Part shown: piece by piece, positions 25,384 through 32,612 of the stretch
Position numbering within the stretch: position 1 is the stretch's first letter
Layout: each line of letters starts with the position of its first letter
Assembly: GCF_006265175.1 (NCBI RefSeq)
Contig: NZ_VDCQ01000001.1
Span: forward strand, 124,001 to 188,000
Length of the DNA: 64,000 nucleotides
Direction: 5' to 3'
From: Paenibacillus hemerocallicola
GTDB lineage: Bacteria > Bacillota > Bacilli > Paenibacillales > NBRC-103111
Translations under genes and position numbers: made by a program
Notes under the pieces: generated by a model
Database searches by the model: none
The model's input: only the letters and a program-made list of their open reading frames with translations
What the model was told of the DNA's origin: nothing

Positions 25384-26046
25384 ATGAAAAGGGATGAATT
25401 TCTCGATAAAATAGGCTGGTTTATTGAAAAGGTACTGATTATCCTAGTGTGTGTAACGTACTCAATTGTATTTTTGTATAATAGGATAGCATCAGTAATA
25501 AGTGCTAAGCTTTCTATAAGCCAGATCGATTATTTCTTGCTTCAAAAATATGATCAATTGATAACTCCTAATATCGGGACCATTACAACAATTGCATCTG
25601 TATTTGTAGGAATTTATGTAACTGTGTTATCTGTATTGGGGAGTATCAAGGCAAATTCGTTAGTAGCACTTTTAACTGGGAATGACTTAAGTAAATTAAT
25701 AAAATATATTCGTACTGCGTTGATCTCATCTTTTTTAATTATTTTTTACTCATTATTTGTGGCAGTATTACCAAGCAAGTTTACTCAGGCATTTTTTTTC
25801 TTCCTTCTGCTTTTTTATATGCTACTAACAGCATTTAGATTTGGAATCAATATCCTAGTAGTATATAGTCACGATTTACAAAAGTTAATGCATAACTTAG
25901 AAGATGAAAAGCAGGAAAAAGAGCGAATGACTCATGTAATGTACCAGCTCGAAAAATATTTACATGAAAAAGAAGTAGAAGGATTAAGAGAGCGTTCAAC
26001 AAAAGCAGCATCAAAAGTTGACATGCATACTAAGAGTGAGGAATGA
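25384..26046 (+). CDS. Unrecognised membrane protein of AT-rich cargo pair (220 aa)
   Basis: A 220-residue protein with four hydrophobic segments at about 14-38 (VLIILVCVTYSIVFLYN), 62-86 (IGTITTIASVFVGIYVTVL), 111-130 (LISSFLIIFYSLFVAVLP) and 134-160 (AFFFFLLLFYMLLTAF), followed by a cytosolic charged coiled coil (LMHNLEDEKQEKERMTH and LEKYLHEKEVEGLRERS). No ribosome binding site better than GGGTTG is visible. The four-helix plus coiled-coil layout recalls membrane effectors of phage-defence systems, but no family is recognised. AT-rich, adjacent to the soluble partner, and placed directly behind prophage lysis genes. Confidence 0.82.
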   Translation: MKRDEFLDKIGWFIEKVLIILVCVTYSIVFLYNRIASVISAKLSISQIDYFLLQKYDQLITPNIGTITTIASVFVGIYVTVLSVLGSIKANSLVALLTGNDLSKLIKYIRTALISSFLIIFYSLFVAVLPSKFTQAFFFFLLLFYMLLTAFRFGINILVVYSHDLQKLMHNLEDEKQEKERMTHVMYQLEKYLHEKEVEGLRERSTKAASKVDMHTKSEE

Positions 26047-26074
26047 TATGACCATAATGTTGCTGGAGTAGTTA

Positions 26075-26932
26075 TCATATGTTGAAACCCACAAACACAG
26101 GGCTCCTTAGGAGTCCTATTTTCGTCCAGTTCCGGATCTTTACTTTCGCATGAAGTAACGGCTGTACATAAACGTTATTTCGGTCCTCGCCTGTCACATA
26201 CGGCTGCACAGCCCCATAAAACGCCTTCCGCTGCGGCGCCGTCACGCCCAATTCCACAACCCCGACCGGTTTGATCCGCTCGCCCTCATGCACGCCAACA
26301 AGCCATCCGAACCCGTCCTTCCGCCAGCCGGTCAGCACGACATCGACGTACGTCCAGTTTATAATCTTCAACCAGCTTGGACTTTTCTGGTCGCTCACGT
26401 AAATGGATTCCTTCCTCTTAGCAACAATACCCTCCATCTGCCGCGAGACGATCTCCTGATACAGCCGTTCGCCCTCACGTTCAATGAAGGGCACGACGCT
26501 GATTCGAGGATTGCCAAAATCGATACCCGCAAGCAGTTCCTTACGCTTCATCAGTGGCCATCCGCGCAAGTCTTCGCCCTTGTACCGCAAGATGTCAAAT
26601 ACCATATAATTCACCGGCAGCGAAGCGCTCAATCTCAATATCTTATCTGACTTTTTTGCCAAGAAGCGTTCCATGATCGATTCGAAGTCGATCAGCCCAC
26701 TGTCACGATCCACGCAAGCGACTTCGCCATCCAGCAGGATATCGTCCTGGGCGATGTCGTACAGCTCGGGGTATTGTCTGGTGCATTCGTTGTTATGGCG
26801 CGTGTACAAGCGAGTCGGGCCGTTTTGGCGCGACAAAAGAAGCCGATGACCGTCGATCTTCGGCTCGAATATATGGTCAGGACTGTCAAATGCGGATTTC
26901 GCTGTCTCAAGCAGCATTGGAGAAATGAACAT
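26075..26932 (-). CDS. ATP-dependent DNA ligase
   Basis: ATG at 26932 is preceded by AGGTGA on the minus strand; an upstream GTG three codons earlier is possible. The 285-residue enzyme has motif I EPKIDGHR with nucleotide-accepting Lys25, ILLDGEVACVD (motif III region), MEGIVAKRKES (motif IV) and SWLKIINW (motif V), then an OB-fold half. It lacks the polymerase and nuclease domains of full LigD. Small ligases of this kind are found on SPbeta-type phages and also near Ku in Firmicutes; no ku gene is in the window. It joins nicked or broken DNA ends using ATP. It stands alone, convergent with the AT-rich cargo pair. Confidence 0.93.
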   Translation of the reverse strand: MFISPMLLETAKSAFDSPDHIFEPKIDGHRLLLSRQNGPTRLYTRHNNECTRQYPELYDIAQDDILLDGEVACVDRDSGLIDFESIMERFLAKKSDKILRLSASLPVNYMVFDILRYKGEDLRGWPLMKRKELLAGIDFGNPRISVVPFIEREGERLYQEIVSRQMEGIVAKRKESIYVSDQKSPSWLKIINWTYVDVVLTGWRKDGFGWLVGVHEGERIKPVGVVELGVTAPQRKAFYGAVQPYVTGEDRNNVYVQPLLHAKVKIRNWTKIGLLRSPVFVGFNI

Positions 26933-27131
26933 AGTAATCACCTATGATCAATTGTAGCAATGCTTTCGGGATATTTTGAGCGGTAAGTATTGGAACACGA
27001 ATCCGCTCGGTTTAAGCTGGCGGGGCTATATTAAACTATCGCACCGTTAGTTGAATCTAATCTTCTTTTGCAGGCTTTTTTAACGTTGAAACCTAGCAAT
27101 AGCACCACATAGGAAACTAGTGTTGAGAATG

Positions 27132-27722
27132 TTATTTCCGTTTATGCCTTGTTTTTCTAGGGGGCAATGAAAAATCATTTCTTTCTGCGAGGTTACTCGC
27201 ATGGAAATCGGCATCGTCCAAATTGTTTTTCGAATACTCCCTAGCTATTTGTCCATTGATTACAGTAATTTTTTGGTTTTTGTAATCATACACAACAATA
27301 CTATCAGTTTCACAGGCAACCTTTCGCTGTTCTTGAACTGCTCTCATAAAATTCTCTGTTTCTGATCTTTGAAGTTCAGTTTTTTTGCGTAATACTTCTA
27401 CTCCAATGTATTTTGTAAAATCCCATGTGACGTTGCTCCCAACATGACCCCAAAAGTCTGATAACTGATTACCAATAAAACTGCAAATATTAACTACCTG
27501 ATCCAAGACAACGGGGTCGCCCAAGAATTCAAAAATGTAGGAACCTCGACTTGTCCGTTCAAACTGTAGATCATAAGGCGAGTCTAAATATTCTTGAATT
27601 ATTTTGTACATAACTGCGGTCTGGGAGATTACAATTCCGACCTGTTCAGCAGTTAGTTTTGATGATGAGTAATTTACGGTAAACTTTATTAGTTCTCTCT
27701 CGGTGTATTCGTAATTATCCAT
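27132..27722 (-). CDS. Hypothetical protein (196 aa)
   Basis: ATG at 27722 has AAAAGGA eight bases upstream on the minus strand. The AT-rich gene encodes a soluble protein starting MDNYEYTERELIKFTVNYSS, with QLSDFWGHVGSNVTWDFTKY in the middle and a very basic C terminus (PPRKTRHKRK). I recognise no family. It could bind nucleic acid through the basic tail. It stands alone with no operon partner. Confidence 0.7.
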   Translation of the reverse strand: MDNYEYTERELIKFTVNYSSSKLTAEQVGIVISQTAVMYKIIQEYLDSPYDLQFERTSRGSYIFEFLGDPVVLDQVVNICSFIGNQLSDFWGHVGSNVTWDFTKYIGVEVLRKKTELQRSETENFMRAVQEQRKVACETDSIVVYDYKNQKITVINGQIAREYSKNNLDDADFHASNLAERNDFSLPPRKTRHKRK

Positions 27723-27938
27723 TGAATCATTCCTTTTCTAAATATTGTCTTAATCATATTTTAGGAGGGCTGGTTAATAAATTCAATAACTACGAAACCT
27801 AAACTCCCGAATCCTAACATATTGTCTGAACTCTTCTGCCTGTTGGCTCAATCATTTGTAATAAAAAGAAGTATCCCCCACCCACTATGTCGAAGGTGAA
27901 GGATTTGGCTCTTGCAATGACGAATCTATCTTGTAGAG

Positions 27939-28088
27939 GTGATTCCGCTGAAACAGATTAAGTCTAACATTGAACTCCATACAGCCGCAATCGATGAACG
28001 GTCCGTCGTCGTATTTCTGAGCAATGAATTGATCGGAAGCGGTGTTATCGAAGAAGTAACGGAACGGGCCGTTAAAGATAAGGGGTGA
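27939..28088 (+). CDS. Possible small protein (49 aa)
   Basis: GTG 27939 opens a 49-codon frame with a protein-like sequence: MIPLKQIKSNIELHT, then SVVVFLSNELIGSGVIEE and a Lys/Arg-containing end. The region is otherwise without genes from 27723 to 28316. The binding site (GTAGAGG) is weak and too close. The GC content is higher than its flanks. It may be the remnant of a phage accessory gene. If it is not real, the stretch holds only the terminator and promoter listed next. Confidence 0.4.
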   Translation: MIPLKQIKSNIELHTAAIDERSVVVFLSNELIGSGVIEEVTERAVKDKG

Positions 28089-28133
28089 ATACTATCCTCG
28101 TGCAGCTTGTACGTTTCTTCTTACGGAAGACTA

Positions 28134-28175
28134 AAAGACGGTTACCCAACGCGGGCGACCGTCTTTCCTCTTTTC
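28134..28175 (+). terminator. Terminator upstream of the kelch gene
   Basis: AAAGACGGT pairs with ACCGTCTTT, with an inner CCC/GGG, followed by a CT-rich tract containing TTTT. It closes whatever is transcribed from the left. Confidence 0.65.
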
Positions 28176-28247
28176 TTTCCCCTAAAATCCTTTCCCAAAA
28201 TATCTCAATCATTCGACCTGATTCTACAATTTCTGAGACTTTATGTT

Positions 28248-28275
28248 TAGACAATTGTAATACTTTTCCTATATT
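28248..28275 (+). promoter_or_regulatory. Probable SigA-type promoter of kelch gene
   Basis: TAGACA and TATATT are separated by 16 bases, about 40 bases before the ATG at 28317, which has TAGGAGG upstream. A fair match to the housekeeping consensus in an AT-rich context. Confidence 0.5.
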
Positions 28276-28316
28276 ATGGTTGAGTCTATGATAAATACAT
28301 AAATATAGGAGGAATT

Positions 28317-29786
28317 ATGAAGAAGCTGAAGCAATTACTTTTGATGATCATGATGGTTGTATTAGTGGTTCCGATGTTCTCGGTGTCAGCGGTAGCGAAT
28401 ACAACTGGTGTATGGACGCAAATAAATTCCTCAATGCCGAATCCAGGGGCTTTTAATCAAGCAGTTGAAGTGAATGGTGAGGTATATGTATTTGGTGGGC
28501 AAAATGGGAGCACTAGATTAAGAAATATTAACAAATACAGTCCGGTTACAAATACATGGACCCAGTTGGGAAATATGCCAACTACAAGAGTTGCATTTGG
28601 TGCTGCGAAATTAAATGAGAAAATATATATTTTCGGTGGTCAAACTAGCTCATCAACTACTACAAACAATATTGATGAATACGACATAGCAACGGGAACA
28701 TGGACAACTAAGGCACAATTTCCCAACAATATAGATGGTCTAACTGCGGTAACGTTTAATAATAAGATATACATTTTCGGTGGGCGGGATCCAGGTGTAC
28801 AATCTTCAAAAATATTTGAGTACGATCCTATAGCGAATATTTTGGTTCAAAAACAAAGTACAATGCCTGTAGGTAGGCTTAACCTCAGTGCAACAGTAAT
28901 CGGCGAAAAGATATATCTCTTTGGAGGGCAGAAGTCAACACCCGGATTGATAGGAAGAATAGACATATACGATCCAGTAAATGATACGTGGGAAACAAGT
29001 GGGGTTTCAACGACTCCGAAGCAATATGCACAAGTATTGACGTATAATAATAAGGCTTACTTTATTGGAGGCGCAGACAATTCCTTGAACGTAATGAATT
29101 CAGTGGAAGAATATGATCCACTAAGTGATACGCTAACTTCTATTAGTGGACTAAATGTAGCTCGATATGCATTTACGGCTGCAGTAATAGGCAATAACAT
29201 GTATGCAATAGGAGGTGGTAATGCAACCACTTCGCTTAATTCTGTTGAAGTATACTCAGTTCAAATACCAGTCGTAAATGCACCAACTAATTTAACCGCA
29301 GTCGGTGGAAACGCCCAAGTCACACTGAACTGGTCGGCAGTCACTGGAGCGACTGGCTATAACGTGAAACGCTCCACAACTCCGGGAGGCCCATACACGA
29401 CCGTCGCATCGAACGTATACGGTACGACTTACACCGACACAACAGTTGTTAATGGCACGACCTATTACTATGTCGTCACAGCGGTCAGTGCGGGCGGAGA
29501 AAGCGGCAATTCGAACGAAGATTCAGCAACGCCACAGGCACCGACAGCATCTAATCGTGTGTTACTCGTTATCACCTTGGTCAGCGGGCTTGAAAAGGAA
29601 TACAATCTTTCCGCCTCCGAGCTGAGCGCATACCTTGCTTGGTACAACGGCCGGGCAGCCGGCACAGGTCCGGAAGTGTACACGATCAGCAAGAACTTTA
29701 ATCTGGCGAACTTGATCACCCGTAAGGATTACATTGCATTCAGTAAGATCGAAACGTTTGAGGTAAATGAATATAGCAGTAATTAA
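28317..29786 (+). CDS. Secreted kelch-repeat protein with FnIII and C-terminal domain
   Basis: ATG 28317 has TAGGAGG seven bases upstream. A Sec signal peptide (MKKLKQ, then a hydrophobic core ending VSAVA) is followed by about six kelch repeats (residues 35 to 320), each with the YxFGG-type strand such as VYVFGGQ, IYIFGGQ, IYLFGGQ and YFIGGA, giving one beta-propeller. Residues 325-405 are a fibronectin III domain (PTNLTAVGGNAQVTLNWSAV). The last 70 residues (LVSGLEKEYNLSASELSAYL) form a domain I associate with Paenibacillus secreted proteins. The propeller part is AT-rich and the FnIII plus C-terminal part clearly GC-richer. No LPXTG anchor. Probably binds a surface ligand or sugar; no catalytic residues can be named. 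Confidence 0.9.
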   Translation: MKKLKQLLLMIMMVVLVVPMFSVSAVANTTGVWTQINSSMPNPGAFNQAVEVNGEVYVFGGQNGSTRLRNINKYSPVTNTWTQLGNMPTTRVAFGAAKLNEKIYIFGGQTSSSTTTNNIDEYDIATGTWTTKAQFPNNIDGLTAVTFNNKIYIFGGRDPGVQSSKIFEYDPIANILVQKQSTMPVGRLNLSATVIGEKIYLFGGQKSTPGLIGRIDIYDPVNDTWETSGVSTTPKQYAQVLTYNNKAYFIGGADNSLNVMNSVEEYDPLSDTLTSISGLNVARYAFTAAVIGNNMYAIGGGNATTSLNSVEVYSVQIPVVNAPTNLTAVGGNAQVTLNWSAVTGATGYNVKRSTTPGGPYTTVASNVYGTTYTDTTVVNGTTYYYVVTAVSAGGESGNSNEDSATPQAPTASNRVLLVITLVSGLEKEYNLSASELSAYLAWYNGRAAGTGPEVYTISKNFNLANLITRKDYIAFSKIETFEVNEYSSN

Positions 29787-29791
29787 TGAGT

Positions 29792-29825
29792 ATCCCCCGC
29801 TGGCTTCGGCTGGCTGGGGATTTTT
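29792..29825 (+). terminator. Terminator of kelch gene
   Basis: ATCCCC pairs with GGGGAT around a GC-rich loop, followed by TTTTTG, starting six bases after the stop codon. Confidence 0.75.
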
Positions 29826-29829
29826 GTAT

Positions 29830-30204
29830 AAGAAAATGGGGGCGTCCAAGCCCAATCAAGCCTCCGTGTGCTTACATACAATAACAAATACAGCGGGGAG
29901 GGAGGTCATGCTGCGCCGGAGGCTACGGGGTTTCACTCTACCGGCATAAACATGACCCTCATTCCTTGCTGTTCTATATGCCGCGAGGAGTTGTCGGGAG
30001 CCCCTCCAAGCGATATTGGTCGAGGAACTTCCTCTCCTCGATCTTTTTTATTTACGGTAAAAAAAGAACCAGTCAAATGACTGACTAGCACAACTGTATC
30101 CATCGCAGGGACCCAAACCTATACTATTCCGAGAGCTTGGTCTTTGTTCCTCCCCGATTCTTCAATCCTTGAAACGCCGGAGAAAAGCCCGGATTGTATA
30201 ACTA
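29830..30204. other. Intergenic stretch without a convincing gene
   Basis: Short frames exist but none is convincing. A strong GGGAGGGAGG site precedes ATG 29907, but that frame codes only 13 residues (MLRRRLRGFTLPA) before a stop. A second 70-codon frame from 29868 contains CCSICREEL but has no binding site. I see no RNA gene or repeat of note here. Confidence 0.5.
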
Positions 30205-30528
30205 TTATTTAGATTCAGCTTTTTCAAAATAAACGATTTCGCATATCCGAATATGGTGCTTCTTTCCTTGAACTACAAGAGCTACATGATCAATGAAAAC
30301 TTCGTCCAGAGTGCCCACCAATTTTCCAACAGTTGTCGTTATGGAAACCATCAGCCCTTTGTGTTGTGTTAAATGCTCAATAAATTTTGGTTCCACTGAT
30401 GTCGTATACATAACATTTTTCGGCAGTACCGGCTCTTCTTTACGCTGCACATCTTCACTTCGATAATGCAACTGATTAGGATTAAGTGCGTAAGTTTGAG
30501 GATAGGCATAATACATCGGTCTGTTCAT
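30205..30528 (-). CDS. DUF2642 (YuzF-like) protein
   Basis: ATG at 30528 with AAAGGAG upstream on the minus strand. The 107-residue protein has a Tyr/Pro/Asn-rich N terminus (MYYAYPQTYALNPNQL) and a C-terminal domain FIEHLTQHKGLMVSITT, VGKLVGTLDEVFIDHVALVV and HHIRICEIVYFE. This is the DUF2642 pattern, a small Sm-like or beta-barrel domain common in spore-formers; members are associated with spores, though the function is unclear. Single gene. Confidence 0.85.
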   Translation of the reverse strand: MNRPMYYAYPQTYALNPNQLHYRSEDVQRKEEPVLPKNVMYTTSVEPKFIEHLTQHKGLMVSITTTVGKLVGTLDEVFIDHVALVVQGKKHHIRICEIVYFEKAESK

Positions 30529-30691
30529 GAAATTGGTTGCTCCTTTGTCATATGTGATAAAACACTTCTCCCATGGTATGACAGGTGCCTACCACATGTG
30601 ACAAACACAGGGGCTGTATTTTCAGAACGGTTAGGGCAAGATATTTTTGCAAAGTAACTACGTTTATTAACAAGATAAGGGGGTGAGATGA

Positions 30692-30922
30692 GTGGCTAAA
30701 AAAAACGACCGCAATCGAAATGATGGCTATGACCGTAACACGAACGATACGGCCGGGGTTGACACTGGAGAAGCTGTAGGAACCGTGGGTGGTGGTGTCG
30801 TCGGCGCTGCCGTGGGTTCTGCTCTGGGTCCTATTGGCACAGTTGTGGGTGGCATCGTAGGAGGAGCGTTAGACAACAAGGTAGGCGAAGGTGCTAATGA
30901 TAACGAGGGCACCACGGACTGA
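30692..30922 (+). CDS. Small glycine-zipper protein
   Basis: GTG 30692 has AAGGGGG eight bases upstream. The 76-residue product has a hydrophilic N terminus (AKKNDRNRNDGYDRNTND), a glycine-zipper core of about 40 residues (GEAVGTVGGGVVGAAVG, ALGPIGTVVGGIVGGAL), and an acidic tail. Two glycine-rich helices could insert in a membrane or assemble into oligomers. Related small proteins are common in spore-forming bacilli; function unknown. A terminator follows. Confidence 0.75.
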   Translation: MAKKNDRNRNDGYDRNTNDTAGVDTGEAVGTVGGGVVGAAVGSALGPIGTVVGGIVGGALDNKVGEGANDNEGTTD

Positions 30923-30941
30923 ACATAAGCACATAGTAGCA

Positions 30942-30972
30942 ACCCCCGTAATAGCTACGGGGGTCTTAATTA
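30942..30972 (+). terminator. Terminator, probably bidirectional
   Basis: ACCCCCGTA pairs perfectly with TACGGGGGT around ATAGC, followed by CTTAATTATTT. It lies between a plus-strand gene ending at 30922 and a minus-strand gene ending at 30974. Confidence 0.75.
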
Positions 30973-30973
30973 T

Positions 30974-31165
30974 TTACCGTCGATCAGTAAATCCAAACCA
31001 CTCGTCATATACAACACAATAAGCCGTATGCAGCGACCGCAGCTCGCCGATCAGCTGCGCGTCCGGACGATCCTCGTCGGCCAGTATCTCGCCAGCCTGC
31101 TGGACGTATAGCTCGCGCATCGCGATCGGGTCCATTCTACTGCGGAACAATCCCATATAACACAT
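30974..31165 (-). CDS. Small hypothetical protein (63 aa)
   Basis: ATG at 31165 is preceded by AGGAGA on the minus strand. The product has a central helical ELYVQQAGEILADEDRPD and ends TAYCVVYDEWFGFTDRR. Short helical proteins of this kind are common in phage accessory regions; no family is recognised. It lies downstream of and on the same strand as the next small gene, so both may be expressed from the divergent switch at 31524-31563. Confidence 0.6.
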   Translation of the reverse strand: MCYMGLFRSRMDPIAMRELYVQQAGEILADEDRPDAQLIGELRSLHTAYCVVYDEWFGFTDRR

Positions 31166-31267
31166 CCCGTCTCCTGGCAAGCGACAACCTCCTCCAGCCG
31201 TTTATTTATAAAATTGATTATGTTAAGATTGGGAGGAGGGGAGGCCCTAATCTCCCCTCCAATTAAA

Positions 31268-31492
31268 TTACTTCTTGTTGCGGCGGCGTTGCTTCTCGAC
31301 CTGTATTTTCATATACAGCTCGTAGGCAAGCCGCTCTTTCTCTGTCAGCCCGAATCGTTCGTCGATTTGGGCTATTTCGGTTTCACACTCGGCTTTGGTA
31401 ATTCGGCCGAGCGCTCGGCGGTTTTGTTGGTAGCGGACCAGATGTTCTCGCTTTTCCAACTTTTCAATGATTCTCATTGTTTCGCGCTCCAT
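31268..31492 (-). CDS. Small basic coiled-coil protein opposite XRE regulator
   Basis: ATG at 31492 has a near-perfect AGGAGGTGA upstream. The 74-residue product is almost entirely helical and charged (MERETMRIIEKLEKREHLV, AECETEIAQIDERFGLTEK) and ends in a basic tail QRRRNKK. It is divergently transcribed from the XRE gene, with a perfect TATAAT promoter whose spacer carries an operator arm. Possible roles are an antirepressor or accessory phage protein; there is no recognised family. Confidence 0.75.
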   Translation of the reverse strand: MERETMRIIEKLEKREHLVRYQQNRRALGRITKAECETEIAQIDERFGLTEKERLAYELYMKIQVEKQRRRNKK

Positions 31493-31523
31493 ATTTGTTG
31501 TTCACCTCCTCTCTACATTTCTA

Positions 31524-31611
31524 ATTATATACGAAATACGTTATATTGACAACGAATTTCGTAACATAAATAACTATTATCGTTGATATTGTTTCGAATA
31601 TCGTATATATT
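31524..31611. promoter_or_regulatory. Divergent promoters with XRE operators
   Basis: Minus strand: TTGTCA (31547-31552) and TATAAT (31524-31529) are 17 bases apart. Plus strand: TTGATA (31583-31588) and TATATT (31606-31611) are 17 bases apart. Inverted arms TACGAAAT (31530-31537) and ATTTCGTA (31556-31563) flank the minus -35; a third related site TTTCGAATATCGTA (31592-31605) fills the plus-strand spacer. The repeated TTTCGTA unit is a likely operator of the adjacent XRE protein, which would then control both directions. Confidence 0.75.
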
Positions 31612-31629
31612 ATAGGTGAGGTGGTTAAG

Positions 31630-31863
31630 ATGATGCGGCTCAAGTTGGATTCGTTATTATACGAAAAGCGGTTAAGTGCAAATCAGTTGTCTAAGATGAC
31701 GGGGATTCGTTACCCTACGATTTTGGACATGGAAAAAAACGAATCAAAGGCGTGGTCGCCCGAGAATTTGAACAAGATCATGATCGCGCTGGAACTTGAA
31801 GATATTAGCGAATTAATCGAATACGTGAAGGAGGATGGGGGAAATGAGGAGTCGGCCCAGTAA
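31630..31863 (+). CDS. XRE-family transcriptional regulator
   Basis: ATG 31630 has GGTGAGG eight bases upstream and is preferred over GTG 31621, which overlaps that site. The 77-residue protein is a single Cro/CI-type helix-turn-helix domain: LDSLLYEKRLSANQLSKMTG (helices 1-2), IRYPTILDMEKNESKAW (recognition region) and ENLNKIMIALELEDISELIEY (helices 4-5). It resembles minimal YozG-like regulators. It likely represses its own and the divergent promoter. The next small gene overlaps its end by 20 bases. Confidence 0.92.
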   Translation: MMRLKLDSLLYEKRLSANQLSKMTGIRYPTILDMEKNESKAWSPENLNKIMIALELEDISELIEYVKEDGGNEESAQ

Positions 31864-32002
31864 GCTGCGCCGGTCTGGAATGTGTGATTATATCCGGGAG
31901 GGTAATATGCTGATTCCTGTGTGCTTACTGGCACATGAGGAATACATGCGCTTCATCGATGCATACGCGAAAGGCGATATAAAAATCATTTCGTTGCGAT
32001 GA
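31844..32002 (+). CDS. Small protein coupled to XRE gene (52 aa)
   Basis: ATG 31844 lies within the end of the XRE gene with AAGGAGG upstream. The 52-residue product begins MRSRPSKLRRSGMCDYI and continues REGNMLIPVCLLAHEEYMRF, DAYAKGDIKIISLR. An internal ATG preceded by GGGAGGG could also be used, giving a 31-residue product. No family is recognised. Overlap with the regulator and a terminator directly after suggest a two-gene operon. Confidence 0.6.
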   Translation: MRSRPSKLRRSGMCDYIREGNMLIPVCLLAHEEYMRFIDAYAKGDIKIISLR

Positions 32003-32016
32003 GTGCCGTGAAAAGA

Positions 32017-32054
32017 AAAGGAGCGAGAGGGCTAACCTCATTGCTCCTTTTTTT
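32017..32054 (+). terminator. Terminator of XRE operon
   Basis: AAAGGAGC pairs with GCTCCTTT, with an inner GAGG/CCTC helix, followed by seven T. Confidence 0.85.
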
Positions 32055-32068
32055 CCTGTTTTTAACCG

Positions 32069-32112
32069 TTGTATAATTCTTATTTGTTCGCATATAATAA
32101 GAACAATTGTTC
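32069..32112 (+). promoter_or_regulatory. Promoter with LexA-like box upstream of YolD operon
   Basis: TTGTAT and a perfect TATAAT (32093-32098) are 18 bases apart. GAACAATTGTTC at 32101-32112, a perfect palindrome matching the Bacillus LexA core GAAC-N4-GTTC, covers the expected transcription start. Further GTTC half-sites lie at 32086 and 32120. YolD genes are SOS-regulated in SPbeta-type elements, which supports this reading. Confidence 0.65.
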
Positions 32113-32142
32113 TCATTTTGTTCGTACAATGGAGGCGATCAG

Positions 32143-32340
32143 ATGAATTTGAAAAAGTACATCGGCCAAACCATCGTCATCATTTATCAAGGATCGGGAG
32201 ACAAGTTTACCAAGCGGCGGGTGCAGATTCGGGCTGTGGGACCAAAGTATGTTAAAGCCTATTGCCACGATAGCAATGCGCCCCGCACGTTTCGTCTGGA
32301 CGGCATACTGGCCGTGGAGCCGGATCGGAGGGCGGTCTGA
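32143..32340 (+). CDS. Small WYL-like C-terminal domain protein (65 aa)
   Basis: ATG 32143 has GGAGGCGA upstream. The product begins MNLKKYIGQTIVIIYQGSGD and ends with YCHDSNAPRTFRLDGILAVEP, the closing strand pattern seen in WYL-domain ends and in small phage regulators. At 65 residues it is only a single beta domain. First gene of a three-gene set with the LexA-like promoter; overlaps the next start in a TGATG. Confidence 0.7.
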   Translation: MNLKKYIGQTIVIIYQGSGDKFTKRRVQIRAVGPKYVKAYCHDSNAPRTFRLDGILAVEPDRRAV

Positions 32341-32612
32341 TGCTGGAGGATACCCAACGTAAAATCCTGCGGGTGCTTTATCACCTGTATCAGCAACAAT
32401 GGGTGCGGCCGGATATCGACCGGGTGAGCCATTTTTCCCAGCGTTCGGTCGATCGCGTCCGTGAGGCGATCAAGGAGCTGCGAACTGCCGGATATGTCGA
32501 GATCGCGGAAGGGAAGATGCGCATTTTGATCCCGGGAGATCCCGAACTAGAAAAGCCTCGAACGGTTGAACCGCCTAAGTCAGCTTATAGCACAGCGGGC
32601 TGGTTCGATTGA
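32340..32612 (+). CDS. Small winged-helix protein
   Basis: A 90-residue protein with DTQRKILRVLYHLYQQ, a recognition-like stretch FSQRSVDRVREAIKELRTAG and a wing YVEIAEGKMRIL, followed by a Pro-rich tail. The pattern is that of a small winged helix-turn-helix DNA-binding domain; no named family. Overlaps both neighbours, so it is translated as part of the YolD operon and may regulate it. Confidence 0.75.
   Translation: MLEDTQRKILRVLYHLYQQQWVRPDIDRVSHFSQRSVDRVREAIKELRTAGYVEIAEGKMRILIPGDPELEKPRTVEPPKSAYSTAGWFD

Noticed and set aside
24313-26046. Identification of the AT-rich pair as the Kiwa system
   Set aside because: Gene order is reversed relative to kwaA-kwaB and I see no KwaB motif; only the four-helix topology is similar.
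28072-28291. Two overlapping frames on opposite strands around a terminator
   Set aside because: Both run through the hairpin at 28134-28175 and lack binding sites.
29907-29948. 13-residue peptide gene behind a strong GGGAGGGAGG site
   Set aside because: Too short to support as a gene without conservation data.
29868-30080. 70-codon frame with a CCSIC motif after the kelch gene
   Set aside because: No ribosome binding site; an internal ATG is equally unsupported and the C terminus looks random. Kept only as a note.
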